From positions 2,852,001-2,916,000 of the forward strand of contig OZ244173.1 of the NCBI GenBank assembly GCA_965216515.1: 64,000 nt of DNA, given 5' to 3'. Source of the DNA: CAXMRP01 sp965216515. GTDB taxonomy: Bacteria > Pseudomonadota > Alphaproteobacteria > Rhizobiales > Afifellaceae. The position numbers and the translations under genes were made by a program. Below, piece by piece: positions 51,054-59,320 of this stretch. The notes below the pieces were generated by a model. It ran no database searches. It was not told where the DNA came from and saw only the letters and a program-made list of their open reading frames with translations. Each line of letters starts with the position of its first letter. The first letter of the stretch is position 1.

Positions 51054-52751
51054 CTATACCATTGACACGGTGGCGATCGCGACCAGAACGGCGGCGCCTG
51101 CGATAATCCACAGCGCCAGGCGCCCTGACCGGTTGTGGCGTGCCTCTGCGGCGCCTATGCCGGCGACAGTCTCCGCATCCAGTCGAAATCCGCTTGCGCC
51201 CATCGTGTCGAGTTCCGCCGAAAGCCGTTCGGCGCGGCGAGCGAGTTCGGGCATCTGGCCGGCAAAACGCGACAGCGCCGCCAGCCCGTCCACGGCGTCT
51301 TCCAGCCGGCCGGCCGGCCCCAGATGGCGGGCAATCCAGTCTCCGACAACCGGTTCGGCGGTCGACCACATATCGAATTCCGCATCCAGGCGTCGCGACA
51401 CGCCTTCCACGACCACCATGGTCTTCTGCAACAAAAGCAGCTCCGGGCGGGTTTGCATGTCGAATATGTCGGTAATCTCAAACAGCAGTTGCAGCAGCCG
51501 TGCCATGGAGATGTCGCTGGCTTTCTGGCCGTGAATGGGTTCGCCGATGGCGCGAAGGGCCTGGGCGAAATCTTCGACCGCATGCTTCTCCGGCACATAG
51601 CCGGCGTCGAAGTGGACCTGGGCGATGCGCTGATAGTCGCGGTTGATGAAACCGTAGAGGATTTCCGCCAGGAACCGCCGTTCCTTGGCGCCCAGCCGTC
51701 CCATGATCCCTAGGTCGACGGCAATGATCCTGCCCTGCGTGTCAGCGAACAGATTGCCTTCATGCATGTCGGCATGAAAAAAGCCGTCGCGCAGCGCGTG
51801 GCGCAGAAAGGCCTGCATGATCGCCTTCGCCAGTGCCGGCCGGTCCAGTCCCGCCGCGTCGAGGGCCTCAAGGTCGATCAGGCGGATCCCGTCGATCCAC
51901 TCGGTGACCAGCACATCGCGCCCTGTCAGATCCCAATTGACAGCGGGCACGCGGAATTGCGGATCGTCGGCTGTGTTTTCCGCCATTTCCGAAAGCGCCG
52001 CAGCCTCCAGCCGCAAATCCATTTCCAGAATGACGGTACGCTCCAGCGTGTCGACGACCGCAATCGGCTTCAGCCGGCGGGTTTCCGGCACCATGCGCTC
52101 GACGAAACGGGCCCCGGAATAGAAGGCCGAAAGATCCTTGGCGAAACGCGACCGGACATCCGGCCGCAGCACTTTCACGGCGACGGCGCCCGATGCTATT
52201 TCGCCCGCTGTTTCGTCGGTTTGCACCGCCGCGGGTTGGGCGGCGGCGGCCGGTTGATTGTCGCTTCCCTGATCGGCCGGCTCGCCGGTATTCGCCTTGT
52301 CTTCCCGGGCGTCGAATTCGGGGCGCAGCCGGGCCCAATGGACCTGGGCGATCGACGCCGCGGCGACCGGTTCGCCGAATTCGGCAAAGACCATATCGAT
52401 GTCACGTCCGAGATTGGCAGCAACGATCTCCCTTGCCTTGGCAGTTGGAAAGGGCGCCATGTCATCCTTCAGGACCGACAGCGCTTCGGCCGCTTCGTTA
52501 CCCACAATATCCTGCCGCGTGGCCAGAAACTGGCCGAGCTTGACATAGGACGGCCCGAGCCGGTTGAGGGCATCGGAAAGCCGCGTGCCGCGATCCGCGT
52601 CGCTCAGGCCGCGCGGTTCCAGCCTTCGTGCCAGACGGACGAGCCGGGCCGTGCCCGCCGGCATTTCGGCGGTCTCCGCGAACCCGAATGCGCCGGAGCG
52701 GGCAATTGCAAGGCCGGCCCGGACGAGGCGGAGGGCGTTCAACATCGGCAA
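51054..52751 (-). CDS. ubiB: UbiB family ubiquinone biosynthesis kinase-like protein
   Basis: A protein of 565 residues. The KxGQ motif is in LGPSYVKLGQFLATRQ, the Ala-rich loop region in SIAQVHWARL, AVKVLRPDV follows, and the later HADMHEGNLF (catalytic loop) and AVDLGIMGRLG are intact. Two helices at the C-terminus anchor it. UbiB supports ubiquinone synthesis as an atypical ATPase. Between SIAQVHWARL and AVKVLRP there is an insertion of about 45 residues rich in Gln, Ala and Asp (about residues 141-190), absent from E. coli UbiB. It follows ubiE by 25 bp. Confidence 0.93.
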   Translation of the reverse strand: MPMLNALRLVRAGLAIARSGAFGFAETAEMPAGTARLVRLARRLEPRGLSDADRGTRLSDALNRLGPSYVKLGQFLATRQDIVGNEAAEALSVLKDDMAPFPTAKAREIVAANLGRDIDMVFAEFGEPVAAASIAQVHWARLRPEFDAREDKANTGEPADQGSDNQPAAAAQPAAVQTDETAGEIASGAVAVKVLRPDVRSRFAKDLSAFYSGARFVERMVPETRRLKPIAVVDTLERTVILEMDLRLEAAALSEMAENTADDPQFRVPAVNWDLTGRDVLVTEWIDGIRLIDLEALDAAGLDRPALAKAIMQAFLRHALRDGFFHADMHEGNLFADTQGRIIAVDLGIMGRLGAKERRFLAEILYGFINRDYQRIAQVHFDAGYVPEKHAVEDFAQALRAIGEPIHGQKASDISMARLLQLLFEITDIFDMQTRPELLLLQKTMVVVEGVSRRLDAEFDMWSTAEPVVGDWIARHLGPAGRLEDAVDGLAALSRFAGQMPELARRAERLSAELDTMGASGFRLDAETVAGIGAAEARHNRSGRLALWIIAGAAVLVAIATVSMV

Positions 52752-52776
52752 CGATCGTCGGCCATCGGCTCGTGCC

Positions 52777-53538
52777 TCAGATTTTCCAGCCGGAATGAAT
52801 TGCGACGATGCCGCCGGAAAGGTTTCGGTGGGTCACCCGCGAAAACCCGGCATCTTCGATCATCGCCGCGAAACGGGCCTGATTGGGAAACGCCTTAATC
52901 GAGTCCACCAGATAGGAATAGGATTCACGGTCCCCGGTGACGAGATGCCCCAGCGTCGGAATGACGTTGCGGGAGTAGGTTTCATATATCTTGTCGAACA
53001 CCGGCACGGCGACTTCCGAAAATTCCAGGCACAGAAACCGGCCACCGGGCTTCAGGACCCGGAATGCCTCCTCCAGCGCCACGTCGATGCGGGGAACATT
53101 GCGGATGCCGAACGCAATCGTATAGGCGTTGAACACAGAATCGGGAAAGGGCAGCGCCTCGGCATTGGCCTCAACAAAGGTCACGCCCGCAACACCTTGA
53201 CGTGCGGCCCGCCGCCGCCCCACCTCAAGCATTGACGGGTTGATGTCGGCGGCGGTGATATCGGCGTGGCCGGCCGAGCGCTCGGCGATCCGCAACGCGA
53301 TATCGCCACTGCCGCCGGCCATGTCGAGCACCTTGTAGGGTTGGCCGGCACGCGGCGGCGCCAGCCACGAGACCATCGCGGATTTCCACAGCCGATGGAC
53401 GCCTGCCGACATCAGGTCGTTCATGAGGTCATACCGCCCGGCGACCGAGTGGAACACATTGTCGACGAGCCCTTGCTTGTCCTCAAGCGGAACCGTTCGA
53501 CTGCCGAAGTTTGCCGTCTGGGTCATTTGGTTTGCCAT
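52777..53538 (-). CDS. ubiE: Ubiquinone/menaquinone C-methyltransferase UbiE
   Basis: A protein of 253 residues. VFHSVAGRYDLMNDLMSAG, the SAM motif VLDMAGGSGDIALRIA and GIRNVPRIDVALEEAFRVLKPGG identify UbiE/MenG. It methylates the quinone ring. As first gene of ubiE-ubiB-coaBC-dut it is probably transcribed from the 161-bp region shared with the divergent mutM. Confidence 0.96.
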   Translation of the reverse strand: MANQMTQTANFGSRTVPLEDKQGLVDNVFHSVAGRYDLMNDLMSAGVHRLWKSAMVSWLAPPRAGQPYKVLDMAGGSGDIALRIAERSAGHADITAADINPSMLEVGRRRAARQGVAGVTFVEANAEALPFPDSVFNAYTIAFGIRNVPRIDVALEEAFRVLKPGGRFLCLEFSEVAVPVFDKIYETYSRNVIPTLGHLVTGDRESYSYLVDSIKAFPNQARFAAMIEDAGFSRVTHRNLSGGIVAIHSGWKI

Positions 53539-53699
53539 ATCTCCATCGCCGGTCCGCTCACCCGCCGGCTCCGACGGGGATCATATCGGATTGCATACCG
53601 CTATGCCACGTGGCCTTGTCGCTGCCGCTGTCTCTATCTAGGCTCGGAGCCTATCGACAAACCCTTTCACGATACTGAAGCGATCCGCGGGGAAACGCA

Positions 53700-54590
53700 T
53701 TGCCCGAGTTGCCGGAAGTCGAAACCGTCCGCCGCGGACTTGTGCCGGTTCTGGAAGGCGCCACGATAGACAGGGCCGAGGTTCGCCGCGCCGGTCTCCG
53801 CTACCCCTTTCCACCGGGATTTGGACAAGGGCTGAACGGGGCCACCGTCCTCGGTCTCGACCGGCGGGCAAAATACCTGTTGGCCGCGCTCGACACTGGA
53901 CAGATGCTGGTGGTGCATCTGGGCATGTCGGGATCGTTTCGCACCGAGCTGGCCTTGCCCCATCCGGCATCGTCGGCCAATGACGTCCGCCAGCGCCCCG
54001 GCGGCAAGGATTCGCGCCACGATCACGTTGTCCTCCATCTGCGCGGCGGCACGCGTGTCGTCTACAACGATCCCCGCCGTTTCGGCTTCATGGACCTCAT
54101 ATCGGCGGACACATGGGCAGAGCACCCCTGGTTTGTGCGCCTCGGGCCGGAGCCGACCGGCAATGCGCTTTCGGCGGTTGTCCTGGCGGAAAAAATATCG
54201 GGGCGCCGGGCGCCCCTCAAGGCGGTGCTTCTCGATCAGGCAGTGATCGCGGGTCTCGGCAATATCTATGTTTGTGAAGCGCTTTGGCGTGCCCATCTCT
54301 CGCCGCGACGAATGGCGGCGAGCCTGGTCACAATGGCCGGGAGCCCCACGGCGCGATTGGGTCGGTTGACCGATGCCATTCGGTCCGTCATCGGCGATGC
54401 GATCGATGCCGGCGGCTCATCGTTGCGCGACCATGTACGGACCGACGGGACGCTCGGCTATTTCCAGCATCGGTTCTCCGTCTATGGCCGCCAGGGCGAA
54501 CCCTGCGCGCGCCAGGCCTGCCGCGGCACAATCCGGCGGATCGTCCAGTCGGGCCGGTCGACATTCTTTTGTCCCACCTGCCAGCGTTAG
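53700..54590 (+). CDS. mutM: Formamidopyrimidine-DNA glycosylase MutM
   Basis: A protein of 296 residues starting at TTG (53700), fixed by the invariant PELPEVETVRRGL that must follow the initiator, where Pro is the catalytic residue. ADHVV-like helix regions are followed by the C-terminal zinc finger CARQACRGTIRRIVQSGRSTF, in pattern, ending FCPTCQR. It excises 8-oxoguanine. A possible promoter TTGTCG-N17-TAGGCT (53616-53644) lies 56 bp upstream. Confidence 0.95.
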   Translation: MPELPEVETVRRGLVPVLEGATIDRAEVRRAGLRYPFPPGFGQGLNGATVLGLDRRAKYLLAALDTGQMLVVHLGMSGSFRTELALPHPASSANDVRQRPGGKDSRHDHVVLHLRGGTRVVYNDPRRFGFMDLISADTWAEHPWFVRLGPEPTGNALSAVVLAEKISGRRAPLKAVLLDQAVIAGLGNIYVCEALWRAHLSPRRMAASLVTMAGSPTARLGRLTDAIRSVIGDAIDAGGSSLRDHVRTDGTLGYFQHRFSVYGRQGEPCARQACRGTIRRIVQSGRSTFFCPTCQR

Positions 54591-54690
54591 ATATTCGGGG
54601 GCGGCGATCAGGCGTATCTTGCCGAGCGCCCCGCGACTGCGTAGGCCGGTACAGTCGATCGTGCGCACCACAATCCTGCAAAGGCATGCC

Positions 54691-55464
54691 ATGGCATATG
54701 AAACGCTCCTGACCGAAGTCCGCAACAGGGTGGCAATCATCACCCTCAACCGGCCCGACGCGCTCAACGCGTTGTCGGCAACGCTGATGAACGAGTTGAT
54801 CGATGCCCTTCGACGCTTCGATGCCGAACCGGACATCGGCGCCATTGTCTTGACCGGATCGCACAAGGCATTCGCTGCCGGCGCCGATATCCGGGAAATG
54901 GCAAACCTGGACTTCATCGATGCCTTCATGGGCGACGAGGCGGCCGACTGGGAACACGTTGCGCAGATCCGCAAGCCGGTTATCGCCGCAGTTGCGGGAT
55001 ATGCCCTTGGCGGCGGCTGCGAACTCGCGATGATGTGCGACATTATCCTGGCCGCCGACACGGCAAGGTTCGGGCAACCGGAGATCACGCTCGGCATTAT
55101 CCCCGGTATCGGCGGAACCCAGCGCCTTGTTCGCGCCGTCGGCAAGGCAAAGGCGATGGAGTTGTGCCTGTCGGGCCGGATGATGGACGCCGGGGAAGCC
55201 GAACGCGCCGGGCTCGTTGCCCGCGTCATACCGGCCGATGAACTGGTGACGGAGGCTGTGAAACTTGCGGAGACGATCGCCGGTCAGCCGGTTGCCGCGG
55301 CAATGATGGCCAAGGAAGCGATCAACCGGGCATATGAAACGCCCCTTTCGGAAGGCCTGAAATACGAACGTCGTCTGTTTCACGCCCTCTTCGCCACCGA
55401 GGACCAGAAAGAGGGTATGGACGCATTTGTCCAAAAGCGCACCGCCCATTTCAAGAACCGTTAG
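54691..55464 (+). CDS. Enoyl-CoA hydratase
   Basis: A protein of 257 residues of the crotonase fold: TLNRPDALNALSATLM, KAFAAGADIREMA (oxyanion region), ALGGGCELAMMCDI with the catalytic Glu, and GQPEITLGIIPGIGGTQRL with the second catalytic Glu. It hydrates 2-enoyl-CoA in beta-oxidation. The gene next to rpsT and dnaA is typical of Hyphomicrobiales. The ATG at 54691 is chosen, as the upstream extension overlaps mutM. Confidence 0.93.
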   Translation: MAYETLLTEVRNRVAIITLNRPDALNALSATLMNELIDALRRFDAEPDIGAIVLTGSHKAFAAGADIREMANLDFIDAFMGDEAADWEHVAQIRKPVIAAVAGYALGGGCELAMMCDIILAADTARFGQPEITLGIIPGIGGTQRLVRAVGKAKAMELCLSGRMMDAGEAERAGLVARVIPADELVTEAVKLAETIAGQPVAAAMMAKEAINRAYETPLSEGLKYERRLFHALFATEDQKEGMDAFVQKRTAHFKNR

Positions 55465-55474
55465 GCGATCGCCG

Positions 55475-55503
55475 TTGACGCAGGCGGACGACCCCCTTAT
55501 AGA
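55475..55503 (+). promoter_or_regulatory. Promoter of rpsT
   Basis: TTGACG (55475-55480), a 17-bp spacer and TATAGA (55498-55503) make a strong promoter 127 bp upstream of rpsT, giving a start site near 55510. Confidence 0.7.
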
Positions 55504-55515
55504 GGCGCCCACGAT

Positions 55516-55535
55516 GCGGCCGTAGGGCCGCTTTT
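55516..55535 (+). terminator. Terminator-like hairpin in the rpsT leader
   Basis: GCGGCC-GTAG-GGCCGC followed by TTTT. It may end the enoyl-CoA hydratase transcript, or act as a leader hairpin or attenuator for rpsT, since it begins only a few bases after the predicted rpsT start site. Confidence 0.6.
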
Positions 55536-55629
55536 GTCGTTTGCACCGGACATTCCCGGAAACCGCGGCTGGATTTCCATGCTCGGGTTGTTGGAGAAGC
55601 GACGGGCAGCGCGGGATCAAGACGGACAC

Positions 55630-55890
55630 ATGGCAAACACATCTTCTGCGAAGAAGGCGGTGCGCAAGATTGCCCGCCGCACCGAAACAAACAAGGCGCG
55701 ACGCACCCGGATGCGTTCGCATATTCGTGCGGTGGAAGAGGCGATCGCCAGCGGCGACCGTACGGCGGCCGACGCGGCCTTGCGCAAGGCGCAACCGGTG
55801 ATCATCAGCGCCGGCGCCAAAGGCATCGTTCACAAGAACAAAGCGGCCCGCAAGGTGGCCCGCCTGGCACACCGGGTGAACGCACTCTAG
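55630..55890 (+). CDS. rpsT: 30S ribosomal protein S20
   Basis: A protein of 86 residues, very basic, starting MANTSSAKKAVRKIARRTE and containing KGIVHKNKAARKVARLAH, typical of S20. It binds 16S rRNA early in 30S assembly. A strong promoter and a leader hairpin lie upstream. It is followed by about 1.16 kb without recognised genes and then the rhodanese-dnaA pair. Confidence 0.97.
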   Translation: MANTSSAKKAVRKIARRTETNKARRTRMRSHIRAVEEAIASGDRTAADAALRKAQPVIISAGAKGIVHKNKAARKVARLAHRVNAL

Positions 55891-57054
55891 GCACCGCCAG
55901 GGGGCGCCGCGGGTGTTGATCTGCCCCTTGCGCCGCCTTGTTTCGGGTCAGCCGGACCGTTCTCGGAATTTTCCGGCTTTCTGACAGGCAACGGGCGCAG
56001 ACCGATCGGTGGGGCTGCGCGCCTGGCCGGGCGCGCCGCGATTTGACACCGTCCGCCGATCAGGTGCGGATTGGAGCGGTCTGTGCGATTGGCCTGGCGA
56101 CCGGGCGATCCGCGGCGGAAAACTTGCCGTAACGTCAACCTGCAAGCCCGGCGCATCCAGCCCATTGAATATGTTGTATAATTGGCACAATTCGTGGACA
56201 GGCGATATCGGCGTCCTTGCCGCCCGATTCCGCGCCGGCGGAAGGGTCGGACATACGGGAACTGAGCCCGCGACTCCGATTGCCGGTCCGAGTCAAAAAA
56301 ACCTATTTGTTAACAAATGGTTAAATGCAAGAGATTCAATCGAACCCGAAATTTTCCGGGCATACGATCTGTCAATCCCCCTGCGCGAGATTTTTTTTTG
56401 GGCATTCGAATACGGCTGTTGCAAATATCACACAAAACCGTTGAATTGATTGTACCATAAGGATTTTTCCCCCCGTCCGATCCCGCAGCCGAACGGGCAT
56501 GCATCATTCCCGGGCCGCCCCCTTGCGGCAGTTTGGCAAGAATCCGTTTTGCCATGTTGCCGGAGTTTTCGACCTGTGTATCTTCAGGGGGACGGGGCGA
56601 CCCGGCTGTCGAAACCAACTGTAACCGGCTGCGTATGCCGCGCTTCACGCTGATATTTTCGCGTGGCGCGCAACGGGTGAGTTTTGCCCGGTTGCAGCCA
56701 CGGATTGCGGCAGCGGTAGTTTGGTCGTTCCGGTGTCTGGCCGATTTCCGGCCGTGATCGTGACGGAGCCTGAATTGGGTTCGATATCGGTCCGTTCGGA
56801 ATGTCGACCATGTAGAAACCGCGTGTTCGGGTTGTTTGCTGGTGTGAACAGGACATTCGGTTTGGGCAGGTCGGCGAGCGCTTTGCGCGGTCGGCAATCA
56901 GGCGCCTTCCTGTTCCGGTGATCTGCCGGATTTTAGCGAGGGGCTGGGGTGTGCGGAGTCGGGGAGAAATCTCCGGTTCAAGTGCACGGGTTTGTTGTGG
57001 CGTCGGCGGTTCGAACCTGGACCGTCGGTGTGCGGAAGCCGGGGAGACGGATTG
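55891..57054. other. Gene-free region upstream of dnaA, possible cell-cycle control region or origin
   Basis: No plausible gene is visible in these 1.16 kb. A local AT-rich patch (about 56290-56470, with runs of A and T) contains a perfect CtrA-type site at 56310-56324. GANTC motifs lie at 56226, 56272, 56290 and 56333, and one more at 56956. The stretch GGTGTGCGGA-GTCGGGGAGA (56948-56967) is nearly repeated at 57027-57047, where it forms the ribosome site of the rhodanese gene. I found no convincing DnaA box, so calling it oriC is uncertain. In many Hyphomicrobiales the origin is near hemE instead. Confidence 0.5.
56310..56324. promoter_or_regulatory. CtrA-type binding site TTAA-N7-TTAA
   Basis: TTAACAAATGGTTAA matches the CtrA consensus exactly. 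It is surrounded by GANTC methylation motifs and AT-rich DNA. It may control dnaA-region transcription or origin firing. Confidence 0.6.
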
Positions 57055-57492
57055 GTGTTAGCTGGCGCCTATCGCGGTGACGTTACGCCCGAACAGGCAT
57101 GGTCGGTCCTTGCGGACAACGGCCGGGCCGGGTTGGTCGATGTGCGGACCGCGGCGGAGATCCAGTTCGTGGGTTTGCCGGACCTTTCGTCTGTCGGTCG
57201 CAGCGTCATCTGTATCGAGTGGCAGGCGTTTCCCGCCATGACGATCGATCCGGAATTCGCCGGCAAGGTCGATTCGCAGTTGCATGAAACCGACATCGGC
57301 GCCGACGATCCGGTGTTTTTCCTGTGCCGCTCGGGCGGGCGCAGTGCGGCGGCGGCGGCGGCGGTAACGGCAACCGGCTACGCGCGGTGTTTCAATGTGG
57401 CCGGCGGGTTTGAAGGCGATGCGGATGACAATCGGCATCGCGGAAATATCAACGGCTGGAAAGTGGCGGGTTTGCCATGGGTCCAGTCATGA
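57055..57492 (+). CDS. Rhodanese-domain protein
   Basis: A protein of 145 residues with one rhodanese domain: GLVDVRTAAEIQFVGLPDL, then VFFLCRSGGRSAAAAAAV with the active Cys, and ending GNINGWKVAGLPW. The subgroup with the FVGLPDLS and RHRG..NGWK..GLPW motifs is common in alphaproteobacteria. Its sulfur acceptor is unknown. GTG at 57055 or TTG at 57052 with GGGGAGA upstream fits as start. Its stop is 69 bp before dnaA, and co-transcription is possible. Confidence 0.82.
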   Translation: MLAGAYRGDVTPEQAWSVLADNGRAGLVDVRTAAEIQFVGLPDLSSVGRSVICIEWQAFPAMTIDPEFAGKVDSQLHETDIGADDPVFFLCRSGGRSAAAAAAVTATGYARCFNVAGGFEGDADDNRHRGNINGWKVAGLPWVQS

Positions 57493-57561
57493 ATGACACA
57501 ATCGGCCGTTAGGGTTTGGGGCAAACCCGGCGGTTGCAAATTGCGGCGGAGGCAAGAATTG

Positions 57562-59058
57562 ATGGCGGCAGGGGCGGCACAAAGAAAATCTACGAATCCT
57601 TCTGGAGATGACCTGCCGGTTTCGAATGCCGGAAATGACGATGGTCACAAGGCGCCGAAGCAGGCGGCCAGCAAACGCGCCATGAATGCAAAGTGGGACA
57701 AGGTCCGAAAGCGCCTGCGGGCGGAACTCGGCGAGGATGTCTTCAATTCCTGGTTTGCCAGGGTTGAACTGGACGAACTGTCCGCCGGCGTGGTGCGATT
57801 GTCCGTTCCGACATTGTTCCTGAAAGGCTGGATCAAGTCCCACTACAGCGAACGGCTGGTAACGCTGTGGAAGGCGGAACTGCCGGAAATCCGGCGGGTC
57901 GACATCTGCCATCGCAGTGCGCTTCGGGTGACGTTGGATACTGCCCCGGCGGCGCTGTCCCCTTCTGATGCGGAGCCGGTCCAGGCCACCGACAGCGGAT
58001 TTGATCGGTTTGGTGGCTCACCGCTCGACGGCCGGTTGACCTTCGACAGTTTCTGCGAAGGGCGCTCCAACGATGTCGCATGCCGGGCCGCCCGCGCGGT
58101 CGCATCAACGGCGGAGGGCAGCACGCCGGCTTACAATCCGCTCTACATTCACGCCGGCGTCGGTTTGGGCAAGACGCATATCCTGCAGGCAATTGCCCAT
58201 CAGGCCGGCCGGAACAAATCGGGGACCAGGGTCCTCTATCTGACAGTGGAGCGATTTGCATTTCAGTTTATCTCGGCGCTTCGCGATCGCTCCGCGCTCG
58301 ATTTCAAGGAGAAGCTGCGTTCGATCGACATCCTGTTGATCGACGATATGCAGTTCCTGACCGGAAAGGCCGTCCAGCAGGAATTCTGCCATATGCTGAA
58401 CGCGCTGCTCGACAGCGCCAGACAGGTGGTCGTGGCGGCCGATCGGCCTCCGGCGGAGCTTGAAGGCATAGACGAACGGGTATGTTCCCGTCTGAAAGGC
58501 GGCGTTGTTGTCGGGATCGGCCAGCCCGATGCCCAGCTGCGGCGGCATATCCTCCAGGTCCGGCTGGAGGCGGCGCGGAAGCGCAATCCGGCGTTGGACC
58601 TTCCCGATCCTGTTCTTGATTATGTTGCCAGTGTTGTCACCTCCAACGGTCGCGATCTCGACGGTGCGCTCAATCGGCTGATTTGCCGGGCCGAGCTTGC
58701 CGACGGCCCGGTGACAATGGATGTTGCCGAATTTGCGATCGCCGACCTGGTCGGCAACCGCGAGCCCCGGCGGATCCGCATCGAGGATATCCAGAAAGTC
58801 GTTGCCCGCCACTACAATGTCAGCAAGAACGACCTGTTGTCGGCGCGCCGGACCCGGACGATCGTGCGGCCGCGGCAGATCGCCATGTATCTGGCCAAGA
58901 CCATGACGCCGCGTTCCTTTCCGGAGATCGGCAAGCGTTTCGGCGGTCGCGATCACACGACGGTGCTCCATGCGGTTCGCAAGATCGAGAACATGGTGAC
59001 GGCCGACACCACGCTCGCCCAGGAAATCGAGCTTCTGAAGCGGCTTATCCAGGATTGA
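57562..59058 (+). CDS. dnaA: Chromosomal replication initiator DnaA
   Basis: A protein of 498 residues. A variable N-terminus is followed by domain I (about 40-120), then the AAA+ domain with Walker A HAGVGLGKTHIL and Walker B ILLIDDMQFLTGK, and domain IV with RFGGRDHTTVLHAVRKIE, the DNA-binding signature. The ATG at 57562 has GGAGG 9 bases upstream. A longer frame from 57493 lacks that. It opens the replication origin and regulates genes. Upstream are the rhodanese gene and the CtrA/GANTC region. Confidence 0.97.
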   Translation: MAAGAAQRKSTNPSGDDLPVSNAGNDDGHKAPKQAASKRAMNAKWDKVRKRLRAELGEDVFNSWFARVELDELSAGVVRLSVPTLFLKGWIKSHYSERLVTLWKAELPEIRRVDICHRSALRVTLDTAPAALSPSDAEPVQATDSGFDRFGGSPLDGRLTFDSFCEGRSNDVACRAARAVASTAEGSTPAYNPLYIHAGVGLGKTHILQAIAHQAGRNKSGTRVLYLTVERFAFQFISALRDRSALDFKEKLRSIDILLIDDMQFLTGKAVQQEFCHMLNALLDSARQVVVAADRPPAELEGIDERVCSRLKGGVVVGIGQPDAQLRRHILQVRLEAARKRNPALDLPDPVLDYVASVVTSNGRDLDGALNRLICRAELADGPVTMDVAEFAIADLVGNREPRRIRIEDIQKVVARHYNVSKNDLLSARRTRTIVRPRQIAMYLAKTMTPRSFPEIGKRFGGRDHTTVLHAVRKIENMVTADTTLAQEIELLKRLIQD

Positions 59059-59320
59059 CCCCCGTGCCGGTTGTGGCGGTCGGTCGGTTTGGATCGGCTG
59101 CCGATTGCCCGGCCAATTGCCCGGCCGGTCGGCCCGCCGGCCCTGTTTGCCGCCGCCATTGACGTTTCATGCACAGGCAATCGGGGCCGACCGCGTGATC
59201 GACTTGTAATTTCCAGACCAAAACGCCAAGGTTCGCCTCCACCGTCCCGGTGCTGCCGGGGCCAGATTGAGGTTCGATCAGGGACGCGGTCGGTCAACCG
59301 AAAGCGCCGGGGCACCAGCC

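Noticed and set aside
56310..56897. Minus-strand frame of 195 codons in the gene-free region upstream of dnaA
   Set aside because: No recognisable motif, unusual composition, and it crosses the AT-rich patch and CtrA site. I treat the region as non-coding.
57005..57022. GGTTCGAACC, resembling a tRNA T arm
   Set aside because: No acceptor stem, anticodon arm or D arm can be fitted around it.
55891..57054. DnaA boxes (TTATNCACA) in the region before dnaA
   Set aside because: I searched both strands by eye and found only poor matches such as TGTGTATCT at 56575, so I do not claim an origin.
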